Shown one piece after another: positions 1-5,768 of a stretch of 5,768 nt of DNA. How positions within the stretch are numbered: position 1 is the first letter of the stretch; each line of letters begins with the position of its first letter. The notes beneath the pieces were generated by a model, which was not told where the DNA came from, did no database searches, and saw only the letters and a list, made by a program, of their open reading frames with translations. Source of the DNA: an uncultured Actinomycetes bacterium (GTDB lineage Bacteria > Actinomycetota > Actinomycetes > S36-B12); NCBI GenBank assembly GCA_903918595.1, contig CAIXFB010000064.1, positions 1 to 5,768 on the forward strand. The letters run 5' to 3'. The position numbers and the translations under genes are program-made.

Positions 1-102
1 AAAAACCTCGCCTTCAGTGCCGCTGAAGTTGCGGCCATCGATGTCCTTGCGATTGATACTCCCTCGATCGACCTGTGGAGATCACAATCTCGCCTGGGGT
101 GA
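1..102 (+). CDS. C-terminal end of an upstream gene, possibly an aldo/keto reductase (5' end outside window)
   Basis: Frame 1 is open from the first base to a TGA at 100-102 and encodes 33 residues. The stretch NLAFSAAEVAAIDVL resembles the last helix of aldo/keto reductases, where a segment of the type F-x-L-S-x-E-x-x-A-I-D-x-L precedes a short variable tail. That resemblance is the only functional clue; no catalytic residue lies in this part. The stop is 19 bases before the start of the oxidoreductase gene at 122, on the same strand and with no terminator between them, so the two are probably co-transcribed. The fragment could instead be the end of another protein with an alanine-rich C-terminal helix, or not coding at all. 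The family call is an inference from a short match. Confidence 0.42.
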   Translation, partial: KNLAFSAAEVAAIDVLAIDTPSIDLWRSQSRLG

Positions 103-121
103 TGTTCGGTACTGTCTCACC

Positions 122-1156
122 ATGACAAATGCTCCGTTACGAATTGGTGTCCTAGGCGCAGCCCGCATCACCGATATGGCGGTGATCCAGCCGGCTCACA
201 GCATTGGCGCCGAATTGGCGGCAGTAGCAGCTCGCAGCAAGGCTCGCGGTGAAGCATTTGCCACCCAGCACGGCTTTGCCAAAGTGCACGAATCGTATGA
301 AGACCTTCTCACTGATCCTGACATCGACGTGATCTACAACCCGCTGCCGAATGGAATGCATGCGCTGTGGAACATCCGCGCGATGCGCGCTGGCAAGCAT
401 GTGTTGGCAGAGAAGCCCTCTGCAAGTAATGCTGACGAAGCTCGCGAGGTTGCAGCCGTTGCTGACGAGACCGGTCTTGTGTTCATGGAGGCCTTTCACC
501 ACGCCTATCACCCGGTCTATCTGCGGATGCTCGAGATCATCGCCAGTGGTGAGATCGGTGAAGTGCGCGATGTTGATGCGATGTTCGTGATGCCAGATCC
601 TGGCGTGGATGATCTGCGCACTTCATGGGAGCTCTCTGGTGGTGCGATGATGGACATCGGCGTTTATAGCCTGCATGCGGTTCGCTCCATCGCCCGGGTA
701 ATGGGTGGTGAACCAAAACTTGTGGCAGCGATGTCTGCTGAATACGCACCCAAGGTTGATTCAGAACTAGCCGCTCGATTCTTACTACCCAACGGTGGAT
801 CCGCGATTGCTCGATGCGACATGTTGGCCCTCGATGCAGATCCAGCAGTGAGTGAATACGACCAGTACCACACGGAGGTACGGGTCCTGGGAACAAAGGG
901 ACGCATCCTTGTTCCATCGTTTGTGCGCCCGCACGTTGACGGCAGCCTCACAGTGACTGTTGATGGCGAATCTCGGACCGAGGATCTAGGTACTCGTTCC
1001 TCATACACGTATCAACTTGAGGCCCTCACCCGAGCTATTGGCGAGGGTGCAAATACCAACATCACTGACCAACATGAGGCCGTTCGCCACATGGAGTTCA
1101 TCGATCAGTGCTACATCGCGGCGGGTATGACTCCGCGGCAGCGAATGAATATCTGA
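122..1156 (+). CDS. Gfo/Idh/MocA-family NAD(P)-dependent oxidoreductase
   Basis: This is a complete 344-residue cytoplasmic oxidoreductase, a typical length for the family. An N-terminal Rossmann fold (residues 6-120) starts with IGVLGAARI, a variant of the GxGxxG dinucleotide loop, and contains NPLPNGMH (73-80) and the hallmark AEKPSA (96-101), in which Lys98 is the usual catalytic or substrate-contacting lysine. The C-terminal alpha/beta domain has MEAFHHAYHP (122-131) and GGAMMDIGVYSLH (173-185), the family's D-x-G-x-Y-x-x-H pattern. These motifs are closest in type to the dihydrodiol-dehydrogenase-like and sugar-dehydrogenase branch; the substrate cannot be read from the sequence. The frame is open back to an ATG at 17, but I chose the ATG at 122 because the Rossmann strand begins five residues later and the extra 35 residues look non-protein-like and overlap the upstream reading frame. 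There is no clear Shine-Dalgarno sequence, so translation may be coupled or the message may be leaderless. Confidence 0.9.
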   Translation: MTNAPLRIGVLGAARITDMAVIQPAHSIGAELAAVAARSKARGEAFATQHGFAKVHESYEDLLTDPDIDVIYNPLPNGMHALWNIRAMRAGKHVLAEKPSASNADEAREVAAVADETGLVFMEAFHHAYHPVYLRMLEIIASGEIGEVRDVDAMFVMPDPGVDDLRTSWELSGGAMMDIGVYSLHAVRSIARVMGGEPKLVAAMSAEYAPKVDSELAARFLLPNGGSAIARCDMLALDADPAVSEYDQYHTEVRVLGTKGRILVPSFVRPHVDGSLTVTVDGESRTEDLGTRSSYTYQLEALTRAIGEGANTNITDQHEAVRHMEFIDQCYIAAGMTPRQRMNI

Positions 1157-1208
1157 CAGAAGCAGGATGTAGCGGAGTTTGATCGACTAAGAAGAGGCAC
1201 TTTCGTTT

Positions 1209-2990
1209 TTGGCTCTGAAGCTGGGACACAATGTGCCAATGCAGCCAGAGGCGAGAGCTCCTTCGCGCTCCTCTGGTGTCCGGAAAGCCTGGCGTCGGCT
1301 AGGTGTTCCCTCCTCCACGAGTGCCCTGGTCGCGTGGATTTATGCCCCTTTCGGTTTTCTGGTGGCTCTCACCCTTGATCGTGTCATCTTTGGTGGTTCT
1401 CCATGGGCCTGGCTGGGTATTGCCGGTCTCGGACAACTCGTGATTCTGGTCGCCCTGCCATCTTTGGGTTGGCTGCTGCACAGATTTGCCTCGATTCGCT
1501 TCTGGTCGCTGGGCACCTTTTTCATTTTCTTGTTGGCAACGGGTGCGCGAGGATTAGTGATGGACCTGACCGTCACTGAGTTGGCTGTTTCATCGACAGT
1601 GGATTGGACCCACTGGTTGGTGAGCGATGTCATCACCCAGACCGGCTTCCTCCTTGTGATTGCGTACCGAGTCTCGGTCCGGAAAGAACATGCGAATCGG
1701 ATGAGGATGCTGGAAGGCGAGCGGCGCGAGTTGGCTCGACTCGATCTCGGATTGAGTCAGAAGCTCATTGAGCTAGATGACCGGCTCGCGATTCAGATGG
1801 GCCTCACAGTTGAGCCGAGACTTCGCGATATCGATAGCGAGCTACATTCCGTAGCGGCAGGCGGTGACCCGCAGCACCTGATTATGTCGTTGCAGAATTT
1901 TGTGGACGACGACATTCGACCGATGAGCCGCTACCTTTCAGAGCCGGTGAAATTGCCACCGATCACTGCTATTCCTGCGGCCAAGGGTGAAGTTGAGCGT
2001 ACTTCTCTGCCACCAACCGTCGTTTTCTCAAAAATGATCTGGCCAATTCCGGCGGCCGTGATTGTTGGCCTCTTTACGTTTGGTCAGATCGAATGGCTAG
2101 CGACATTGCTCACGGCAGTGATCTACACACCGCTACTTGGAGTCATCATTTGGCTGATGCTGCAAACAGCTCGTCGATTTGCAGGTGAGAGGCAGATCCG
2201 ACTCTGGTGGGGGGTGTTGCTCACGATTGTTTTCAACGCAGCTGTGGTTACGATTGGTGCAGGCATAGTGGTAGCTCTTGGTTCACCTACTCCACCGTCG
2301 GCTCTTGTCCGATCGTTGATAGGTGGAGCGTTGATGGGAGTCCTGAGTGGCCTAGCAACCGTGACAAGTATTCATGAAATTCGCGGTGAGGAAATCCTGC
2401 GAAGGCACATCGAAGCCTTGAGCGCCGCTATCAACGTTTCGAAGCAACGGCTCTGGGTCGTGCGCCGCCGGCTCGGTTATGCCCTCCATGGTTCACTGCA
2501 GGCGGCCTTGTATGTCGCGGCCATGCGCTTGAGCGATCACCGGATTCCTAATGATGAGGTGGTTCGCTCCATCCGCGCAGATATCGGGGCAGCAGTCTCC
2601 AAGATCAAGTCAGGTGCGACTGAGTCAAGTGATGTCCTCCAGGCTTGTCATGATTTGGCCAGTATTTGGGAAGGCACCTGCGTCGTGACGTGGGAAGTTA
2701 CCCCCGAAGCAACTGAAGCCTTGAGCGCGTCGCCGACAGCGAGCGAATGCGCAATCGAAGTTGTAGTGGAAGCGGTGCAAAATTCCATTCGGCACGGCAA
2801 AGCCGCGGAAGTATGTGTCTCCATCACGTTAACCGGGGACAAGCTCACCGTGAATGTTTTGGACAATGGCACGTCAAAGACCGGGGTAGCCGGACTTGGC
2901 TCCCGGATGATGGATGAATTATGTGTTCACTGGGCGCGGGTACCCCTAGGATCTGGCACACAGTTGAGCGCTGAACTCATGGTGGGTTAA
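1209..2990 (+). CDS. Polytopic membrane sensor histidine kinase with two four-helix membrane blocks
   Basis: This 593-residue inner-membrane protein has about eight predicted membrane helices in two blocks: roughly 38-58, 67-91, 99-118 and 137-154, then 275-296, 298-320, 333-357 and 366-385. A charged soluble segment (155-270) separates the blocks. The C-terminus is a kinase core. The dimerisation helix carries ALHGSLQAAL with His427 as candidate phosphoacceptor, a form of the HGxxQAxL motif found in actinobacterial kinases. The ATPase domain has an N-box (Glu521, Asn525 in EAVQNSIRHG), a D-x-G box (LDNG, 551-554), GLGSRMMDE (562-570) and SGTQL (582-586). The ATP-binding residues look intact, so activity is likely; the signal is unknown. 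No response regulator is adjacent. The start is uncertain: TTG 1209 has AAGAAGAGG at 1189-1197 with an 11-base spacer, while GTG 1233 and ATG 1239 are in-frame alternatives. The PAS gene follows 16 bases downstream. Confidence 0.82.
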   Translation: MALKLGHNVPMQPEARAPSRSSGVRKAWRRLGVPSSTSALVAWIYAPFGFLVALTLDRVIFGGSPWAWLGIAGLGQLVILVALPSLGWLLHRFASIRFWSLGTFFIFLLATGARGLVMDLTVTELAVSSTVDWTHWLVSDVITQTGFLLVIAYRVSVRKEHANRMRMLEGERRELARLDLGLSQKLIELDDRLAIQMGLTVEPRLRDIDSELHSVAAGGDPQHLIMSLQNFVDDDIRPMSRYLSEPVKLPPITAIPAAKGEVERTSLPPTVVFSKMIWPIPAAVIVGLFTFGQIEWLATLLTAVIYTPLLGVIIWLMLQTARRFAGERQIRLWWGVLLTIVFNAAVVTIGAGIVVALGSPTPPSALVRSLIGGALMGVLSGLATVTSIHEIRGEEILRRHIEALSAAINVSKQRLWVVRRRLGYALHGSLQAALYVAAMRLSDHRIPNDEVVRSIRADIGAAVSKIKSGATESSDVLQACHDLASIWEGTCVVTWEVTPEATEALSASPTASECAIEVVVEAVQNSIRHGKAAEVCVSITLTGDKLTVNVLDNGTSKTGVAGLGSRMMDELCVHWARVPLGSGTQLSAELMVG

Positions 2991-2995
2991 TCGCT

Positions 2996-3001
2996 GGGGA
3001 G
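2996..3001 (+). promoter_or_regulatory. Ribosome binding site of the PAS gene
   Basis: GGGGAG lies five bases before the ATG at 3007, in the 16-base gap after the kinase stop codon. It is the clearest Shine-Dalgarno sequence of the signalling pair and fixes the PAS start. It also indicates that the small protein is independently and efficiently translated from a shared message. Confidence 0.7.
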
Positions 3002-3006
3002 TTGGT

Positions 3007-3390
3007 ATGGCTGACGAAAATCGAAATGAGCGCAGTGCGGTTCCACTGGGGGAGTTGCCCACTGACGTGATGTGGAGAATGGCACTGGACGGCACGATCG
3101 AATTCGTCAGTTCAGAGGTGTATGAGGTTCGAGGGATTTCGGCAGAGGAAGCGAAAGCTCAGATGCTGGAGCAAATTCTGACTCCTGAATCGGCCATTAA
3201 TTCAGCGGCCTACATGCAGGCACTAGCTGAAGCGGCGAGCAAGGGTGAGGAGTTAATTCCATTCACCGGTTTCCTCACATACCTGCGCGCTGATGGCAGC
3301 ACATATGAGTGCGAGGTGCAGGCGGTTCCACAGGTGGGGGAAGACGGCACCGTCAAGCTTTTGGGCATTAGCCGGGGTTTGATCACCTAG
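3007..3390 (+). CDS. Stand-alone PAS-domain protein
   Basis: This 127-residue soluble protein consists of one PAS domain after a short charged N-terminus (1-18). Visible elements are DVMWRMALDGTIEFVSS (20-36), the first PAS strands; a helical region including a typical EQILTPES (55-62); and the C-terminal strands YLRADGSTYECEVQAVP (92-108) and GTVKLLGISRGLIT (114-127). The last eight residues match the GxSRDIT-type end where a PAS domain normally passes its signal to a kinase, cyclase or other output domain, yet the gene stops there. There is no membrane segment and no recognisable haem or flavin signature, so the ligand is unknown. Its position 16 bases after the kinase gene and its good ribosome binding site suggest that it acts with that kinase, perhaps as a detachable sensor; this is inference. 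An alternative is a remnant of a larger PAS protein. Confidence 0.78.
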   Translation: MADENRNERSAVPLGELPTDVMWRMALDGTIEFVSSEVYEVRGISAEEAKAQMLEQILTPESAINSAAYMQALAEAASKGEELIPFTGFLTYLRADGSTYECEVQAVPQVGEDGTVKLLGISRGLIT

Positions 3391-3403
3391 TTCGCAAAAA
3401 CCC

Positions 3404-3432
3404 TTGACACCTGCTTTACAAGTATCTACATT
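3404..3432 (+). promoter_or_regulatory. Sigma70-type promoter of the alkane hydroxylase operon
   Basis: A perfect -35 box TTGACA (3404-3409) is followed by a 17-base spacer and TACATT (3427-3432), which matches the -10 consensus at four of six positions including the important second and last. The start of transcription should fall near 3439-3441, about 20 bases before the GTG start codon. No terminator is visible between the PAS gene and this promoter, so the operon may also receive read-through. The spacer and -10 lie inside a long inverted repeat, so a bound repressor would block RNA polymerase directly. Confidence 0.72.
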
Positions 3433-3447
3433 TTGTAAATCAGGTGT
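3407..3447. promoter_or_regulatory. Long inverted-repeat operator, probable TetR-family repressor site
   Basis: The left arm ACACCTGCTTTACAA (3407-3421) and right arm TTGTAAATCAGGTGT (3433-3447) are reverse complements over 15 bases with one mismatch (C3414 against T3440), separated by 11 unpaired bases. The repeat begins inside the -35 box, spans the -10 box and the expected transcription start, and ends one base before the Shine-Dalgarno region. Its position and symmetry fit a repressor operator. The TetR gene that ends this operon is the obvious binder, as for TetR regulators downstream of alkB-rubredoxin genes in actinobacteria. Binding itself is inferred. Confidence 0.7.
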
Positions 3448-3455
3448 GAAGGGGG
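3448..3455 (+). promoter_or_regulatory. Ribosome binding site of the alkane hydroxylase gene
   Basis: GAAGGGGG ends four bases before the GTG at 3460 and supports that start. It directly abuts the right arm of the operator, so the transcribed leader is very short and consists almost entirely of half of the repeat. Confidence 0.65.
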
Positions 3456-3459
3456 TCAG

Positions 3460-4887
3460 GTGGCTATCGCGGAAAGCAGCGGGACTGTCTCGACCAGCTC
3501 AATGGATTCCTGGCAAGACCGCAAGCGTTTTCTATGGCTCGTTGCCCTAGTTATGCCCTTGCTGCCCTTCGTTGCCATTGGCATGTTTTCTTGGAGCGGG
3601 CAAGGTGTGTGGCTCTGGATCGGACCCATCGTGATTCTGGGCCTAGTTCCGATCATTGATCTGCTCGCAGGCCTCGATCAATCAAATCCACCCGATCACA
3701 TCATTGAAAGCTTGGAACAAGACAGGTACTACCGCTGGATTACCTACCTATTCCTTCCCGTTCAGTACGCCGGTTTCGTTACTGCATTCGCCTTCATCGC
3801 ATTGGGCGACCTCTCTGTTGCCAACAAGATCGGACTCGCGATCACTGTGGGCTTCATCGGGGGTATTGGCATCAACACCGCTCACGAGCTTGGCCACAAG
3901 AAAGAGAGCCATGAGCGTTGGCTAGCCAAGATTGCCCTCGCACAAAGTTGTTACGGTCACTTCTACATTGAACATAACCGTGGGCATCACGTTCGTGTAG
4001 CTACTCCTGCTGATCCGGCGAGTAGCAGGGTGGGCGAAAACTTCTACCAGTTCTGGCCGCGCACAGTTATGGGTTCGCTGCGCAGTGCATGGCGGTTGGA
4101 GTCGCAGCGGCTCGCCAGACGCGGTCAGCATCCATTCCGCATTGGAAACGATGTGCTGAACTCATGGCTGATGACTGCAGTTCTGTGGGCGGTCATGATG
4201 ATCTGGCTCGGTGTTGGGATCTTCCCGTACCTGATCCTGCAGGCGCTCATCGCGATCACGTTGCTCGAAGCCGTTAACTATCTCGAGCACTACGGGATGC
4301 TCCGGCACATCGTGGGTGTTCCGGGCAAGGAGCGTCACGAGCGGGTCGATCCAACTCATAGTTGGAACTCCAACAACATTGCCACCAACGTGCTGCTCTA
4401 CCACCTGCAACGGCATAGCGATCATCACTCCGCGCCTACTCGGCGCTATCAGTCGTTACGCGACTATGCCGAATCACCGGCCCTACCCACGGGCTATGCC
4501 GGAATGATCTTGCTTTCACTCGTTCCCTTCGCTTGGCGACGGGTCATGGATCCGCGGGTTGCTGCGCACTTTGCTGGCGATATGTCGCGGGCAAACATCA
4601 GCCCGCGTAAACGTGATCGGATTGTGGCGGCGTGGGGTTATCAAGATGCATCGACGATCCTGGCTCGTGAGGCACTAGCAACAAAAGTCTCTTCCTCCAA
4701 AAATGTCGCCGCCAATGAGTACCGCTGCCCCAGTTGCGATTTCCGCTACGTCGTAGAACACGGTGATGCCCGTGAGGGCTTCCCGGCCGGCACTACCTGG
4801 CAATCGATTCCAGAGACATGGTGTTGCCCGGATTGCGGTGTGCGCGACAAGATCGACTTCGTCCCAGTGTTCGTTGCTGGTCGGTAA
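3460..4887 (+). CDS. alkB: AlkB-type alkane 1-monooxygenase fused to a C-terminal rubredoxin
   Basis: This integral membrane di-iron enzyme (475 residues, GTG start) hydroxylates the terminal carbon of n-alkanes to give 1-alkanols, the first step of aerobic alkane use. About six membrane helices are visible (roughly 22-43, 49-71, 94-116, 122-140, 235-254, 255-272). All histidine motifs are intact: HELGHK (142-147), EHNRGHH (171-177), NYLEHYG (273-279) and LQRHSDHH (316-323). After a polar linker (about 400-419) comes a rubredoxin with iron ligands Cys423, Cys426, Cys456 and Cys459, so the electron donor is built into the polypeptide; stand-alone AlkB is about 400 residues. The first knuckle is CPSCD where CxxCG is usual. 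Ile59 aligns with Trp55 of Pseudomonas putida AlkB, which limits chain length, suggesting longer alkanes as substrates. It resembles AlkW1-type fusions of Dietzia and Rhodococcus. Rubredoxin reductase is not in the window. The gene lies three bases upstream of tetR. Confidence 0.95.
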   Translation: MAIAESSGTVSTSSMDSWQDRKRFLWLVALVMPLLPFVAIGMFSWSGQGVWLWIGPIVILGLVPIIDLLAGLDQSNPPDHIIESLEQDRYYRWITYLFLPVQYAGFVTAFAFIALGDLSVANKIGLAITVGFIGGIGINTAHELGHKKESHERWLAKIALAQSCYGHFYIEHNRGHHVRVATPADPASSRVGENFYQFWPRTVMGSLRSAWRLESQRLARRGQHPFRIGNDVLNSWLMTAVLWAVMMIWLGVGIFPYLILQALIAITLLEAVNYLEHYGMLRHIVGVPGKERHERVDPTHSWNSNNIATNVLLYHLQRHSDHHSAPTRRYQSLRDYAESPALPTGYAGMILLSLVPFAWRRVMDPRVAAHFAGDMSRANISPRKRDRIVAAWGYQDASTILAREALATKVSSSKNVAANEYRCPSCDFRYVVEHGDAREGFPAGTTWQSIPETWCCPDCGVRDKIDFVPVFVAGR

Positions 4888-4890
4888 CCC

Positions 4891-5514
4891 ATGGCCATCG
4901 AATCACTTCGGCAAAGAATCGTTGACGCTGCCATCTCGCTGACTGCTGAAAATGGTTGGGCATCAGTCACCATGAGTCAGGTAGCAGACGCAGTTGGGGT
5001 GAGCAGACAAACTGTTTATAACGAGGTGGGCACCAAACCGGCGTTGGCAGAAGCCATGGTGGAGGGAGAACTCACAAGTTTTCTGATTGTGGTCGAACAG
5101 TCCTTCGATGCGCACCCTGTAGATGCTCGAGCAGCGATCGAATCCGCAGTGTTGGGTGTCCTTGAGTTGGCGCAGGGCAACACGCTGCTTCGGACCATCG
5201 TCTCTGCAACACATGGCTCACCAGATGGAACCGCAACTGAATTGCTACCGCTGCTGACCACTGACTCTGAACAGTTGATTGCAGCGTCGTCGTTCGTGAT
5301 TACGCAGCGACTGTCCACGTATCCAATGTCAGTGGGTCCGCTCGAACTGCAGATGGCTGTCGATGCGATCGTGCGACTCACGCTGAGTCATGTCATGGCA
5401 CCAGGTGCAACTCCAACAAAGACTGCTGCGCAGATCGGTGGCTTGGCGGAATTGTTGCTTGCCACTCCGTCAGCGGAGTTGGAGGCCCAAATTACGGTTG
5501 CGGGGTCTCGTTAG
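4891..5514 (+). CDS. TetR-family transcriptional regulator of the alkane operon
   Basis: This 207-residue cytoplasmic DNA-binding protein has the usual TetR length. The N-terminal domain (4-50) contains the helix-turn-helix MSQVADAVGVSRQTVYNEVG (28-47) followed by TKPALAEAM, the start of the TetR linker helix. The usual aromatic residue of the YxxF motif is Val46 here (YNEVGTK). The remaining 150 or so residues form the variable helical ligand-binding and dimerisation domain. The ATG lies three bases after the alkane hydroxylase stop and has no good Shine-Dalgarno sequence, so translation is probably coupled to the upstream gene. This puts the repressor under its own operator: a negative feedback loop released when a ligand, plausibly an alkane-derived fatty acid or alcohol, binds. 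The arrangement parallels alkW1-alkX of Dietzia. The target site and ligand are inferred; the family is certain. Confidence 0.92.
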   Translation: MAIESLRQRIVDAAISLTAENGWASVTMSQVADAVGVSRQTVYNEVGTKPALAEAMVEGELTSFLIVVEQSFDAHPVDARAAIESAVLGVLELAQGNTLLRTIVSATHGSPDGTATELLPLLTTDSEQLIAASSFVITQRLSTYPMSVGPLELQMAVDAIVRLTLSHVMAPGATPTKTAAQIGGLAELLLATPSAELEAQITVAGSR

Positions 5515-5558
5515 TGCGGCTACACCGCACATTGAGCCTCGAACTTTGAGGGGAACAT

Positions 5559-5592
5559 GAAGAAGGCCCAGCCTTTCGGCTGGGCCTTCTTC
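5559..5592. terminator. Bidirectional intrinsic terminator between tetR and the cold-shock gene
   Basis: GAAGAAGGCCCAGCC (5559-5573) and GGCTGGGCCTTCTTC (5578-5592) form a perfect 15-bp stem closed by a TTTC loop. The outer stem gives a T-rich run (CTTCTTCTC) on the + strand, and the minus strand likewise ends in CTTCTTC. It lies 44 bases after the tetR stop and 14 bases beyond the stop of the opposing cold-shock gene, so it can end transcription from both sides. Confidence 0.85.
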
Positions 5593-5606
5593 TCGATCAA
5601 GTCGAA

Positions 5607-5768
5607 TCAGACGACGCGAACCTTGTCCGCCTGGGGACCCTTGGGGCCCTGAGTGATGTCGAACTCAACTGCCTGGTTCTCATCCAGCGAGCGGTAGCCG
5701 TCGGAGTCGATGGCTGAGTAGTGGACGAATACGTCCGGGCCGCCATCGGCCTGCTCGATGAAGCCGAA
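5607..5768 (-). CDS. Cold-shock protein (CspA family), C-terminal part, cut by the window edge
   Basis: The minus strand encodes the last 53 residues of a cold-shock domain protein; the complete family member is about 65-70 residues, so only the first strand is missing. It begins within the RNP-1 motif (FGFIE at the edge, normally KGFGFI), followed by RNP-2 VFVHYSAI and the conserved end GPKGPQADKVRVV before the TGA at 5607-5609. These small beta-barrel proteins bind single-stranded RNA and DNA and act as RNA chaperones. The sequence style, with YRSLDENQAVEFDI in the middle, is typical of actinobacterial Csp proteins. It converges on tetR, shares the terminator with it, and is functionally unrelated to the alkane operon. 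The promoter and any 5' leader lie outside the window. Confidence 0.92.
   Translation of the reverse strand, partial: FGFIEQADGGPDVFVHYSAIDSDGYRSLDENQAVEFDITQGPKGPQADKVRVV

Noticed and set aside
17..121. N-terminal extension of the oxidoreductase frame back to ATG 17
   Set aside because: The 35 extra residues precede the Rossmann strand, have no family counterpart, and overlap the better-looking upstream reading frame that stops at 102.
152..1008. Long antisense reading frames opposite the oxidoreductase gene
   Set aside because: They lie within a clear family gene, have basic or cysteine-rich unlikely compositions and no recognisable motifs; they are shadows of the real frame.
3375..3403. 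GGGTTT and AAACCC repeats around the end of the PAS gene as a possible terminator
   Set aside because: Only six base pairs, a 17-base loop and no T-tract; it is too weak to end transcription.
3460..4887. Reading the alkane hydroxylase as a fatty-acid desaturase or xylene monooxygenase
   Set aside because: Both share histidine boxes, but the exact HELGHK, EHNRGHH, NYLEHYG and LQRHSDHH set plus the fused rubredoxin is specific to AlkB.
5514..5530. Small hairpin GTGCGG-CTACA-CCGCAC right at the tetR stop
   Set aside because: The 6-bp stem is perfect but no T-run follows, and a much stronger terminator lies 30 bases further on; it is not called as a functional element.
1..5768. Search for mobile elements, tRNA or rRNA genes, CRISPR arrays or attachment sites
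   Set aside because: No transposase, integrase, spaced direct repeats or structured RNA gene was seen; the regions between genes are short and explained by promoter, operator and terminator.

Overview
The window looks like a moderate-GC actinobacterial chromosome segment (mid-50s % GC judged by eye, not counted). The support is an actinobacterial-style cold-shock protein end, a histidine kinase with the HGxxQAxL dimerisation motif common in actinobacteria, TTG/GTG starts, and an alkane hydroxylase-rubredoxin fusion followed by a TetR gene, a layout known from Dietzia, Rhodococcus and relatives. No mobile element, tRNA, rRNA or CRISPR array is visible. All complete genes lie on the + strand; the only minus-strand gene is the cold-shock gene cut by the right edge.

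Left part (1-1156): the last codons of an upstream gene, possibly an aldo/keto reductase, are followed after 19 bases by a complete Gfo/Idh/MocA-family NAD(P)-dependent oxidoreductase.

Middle (1209-3390): a two-gene signalling pair. The first gene encodes a polytopic membrane histidine kinase with an unusual plan: about four membrane helices, a soluble segment, about four more membrane helices, then the dimerisation/phosphoacceptor helix and ATPase domain. Sixteen bases downstream is a 127-residue protein that is a single PAS domain and stops exactly at the motif that normally joins PAS to an output domain. No response regulator gene is present.

Right part (3391-5514): an alkane-oxidation unit. 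A sigma70-type promoter is embedded in a 41-base inverted repeat with 15-base arms and one mismatch. It drives a GTG-started AlkB-type membrane alkane 1-monooxygenase carrying its own C-terminal rubredoxin, followed 3 bases later by a TetR-family repressor. The layout implies an autoregulated, substrate-inducible operon. The residue aligned with the chain-length gate Trp55 of Pseudomonas AlkB is Ile, which suggests that alkanes longer than about C12 are accepted. No rubredoxin reductase is present, so the second electron-transfer partner must be encoded elsewhere.

Right edge (5515-5768): a strong 15-bp hairpin with T-rich flanks on both strands acts as a bidirectional terminator between the convergent tetR and cold-shock genes.

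The alkane operon resembles a known type. The least explained parts are the double-four-helix kinase, the output-less PAS protein beside it, and the very long operator.
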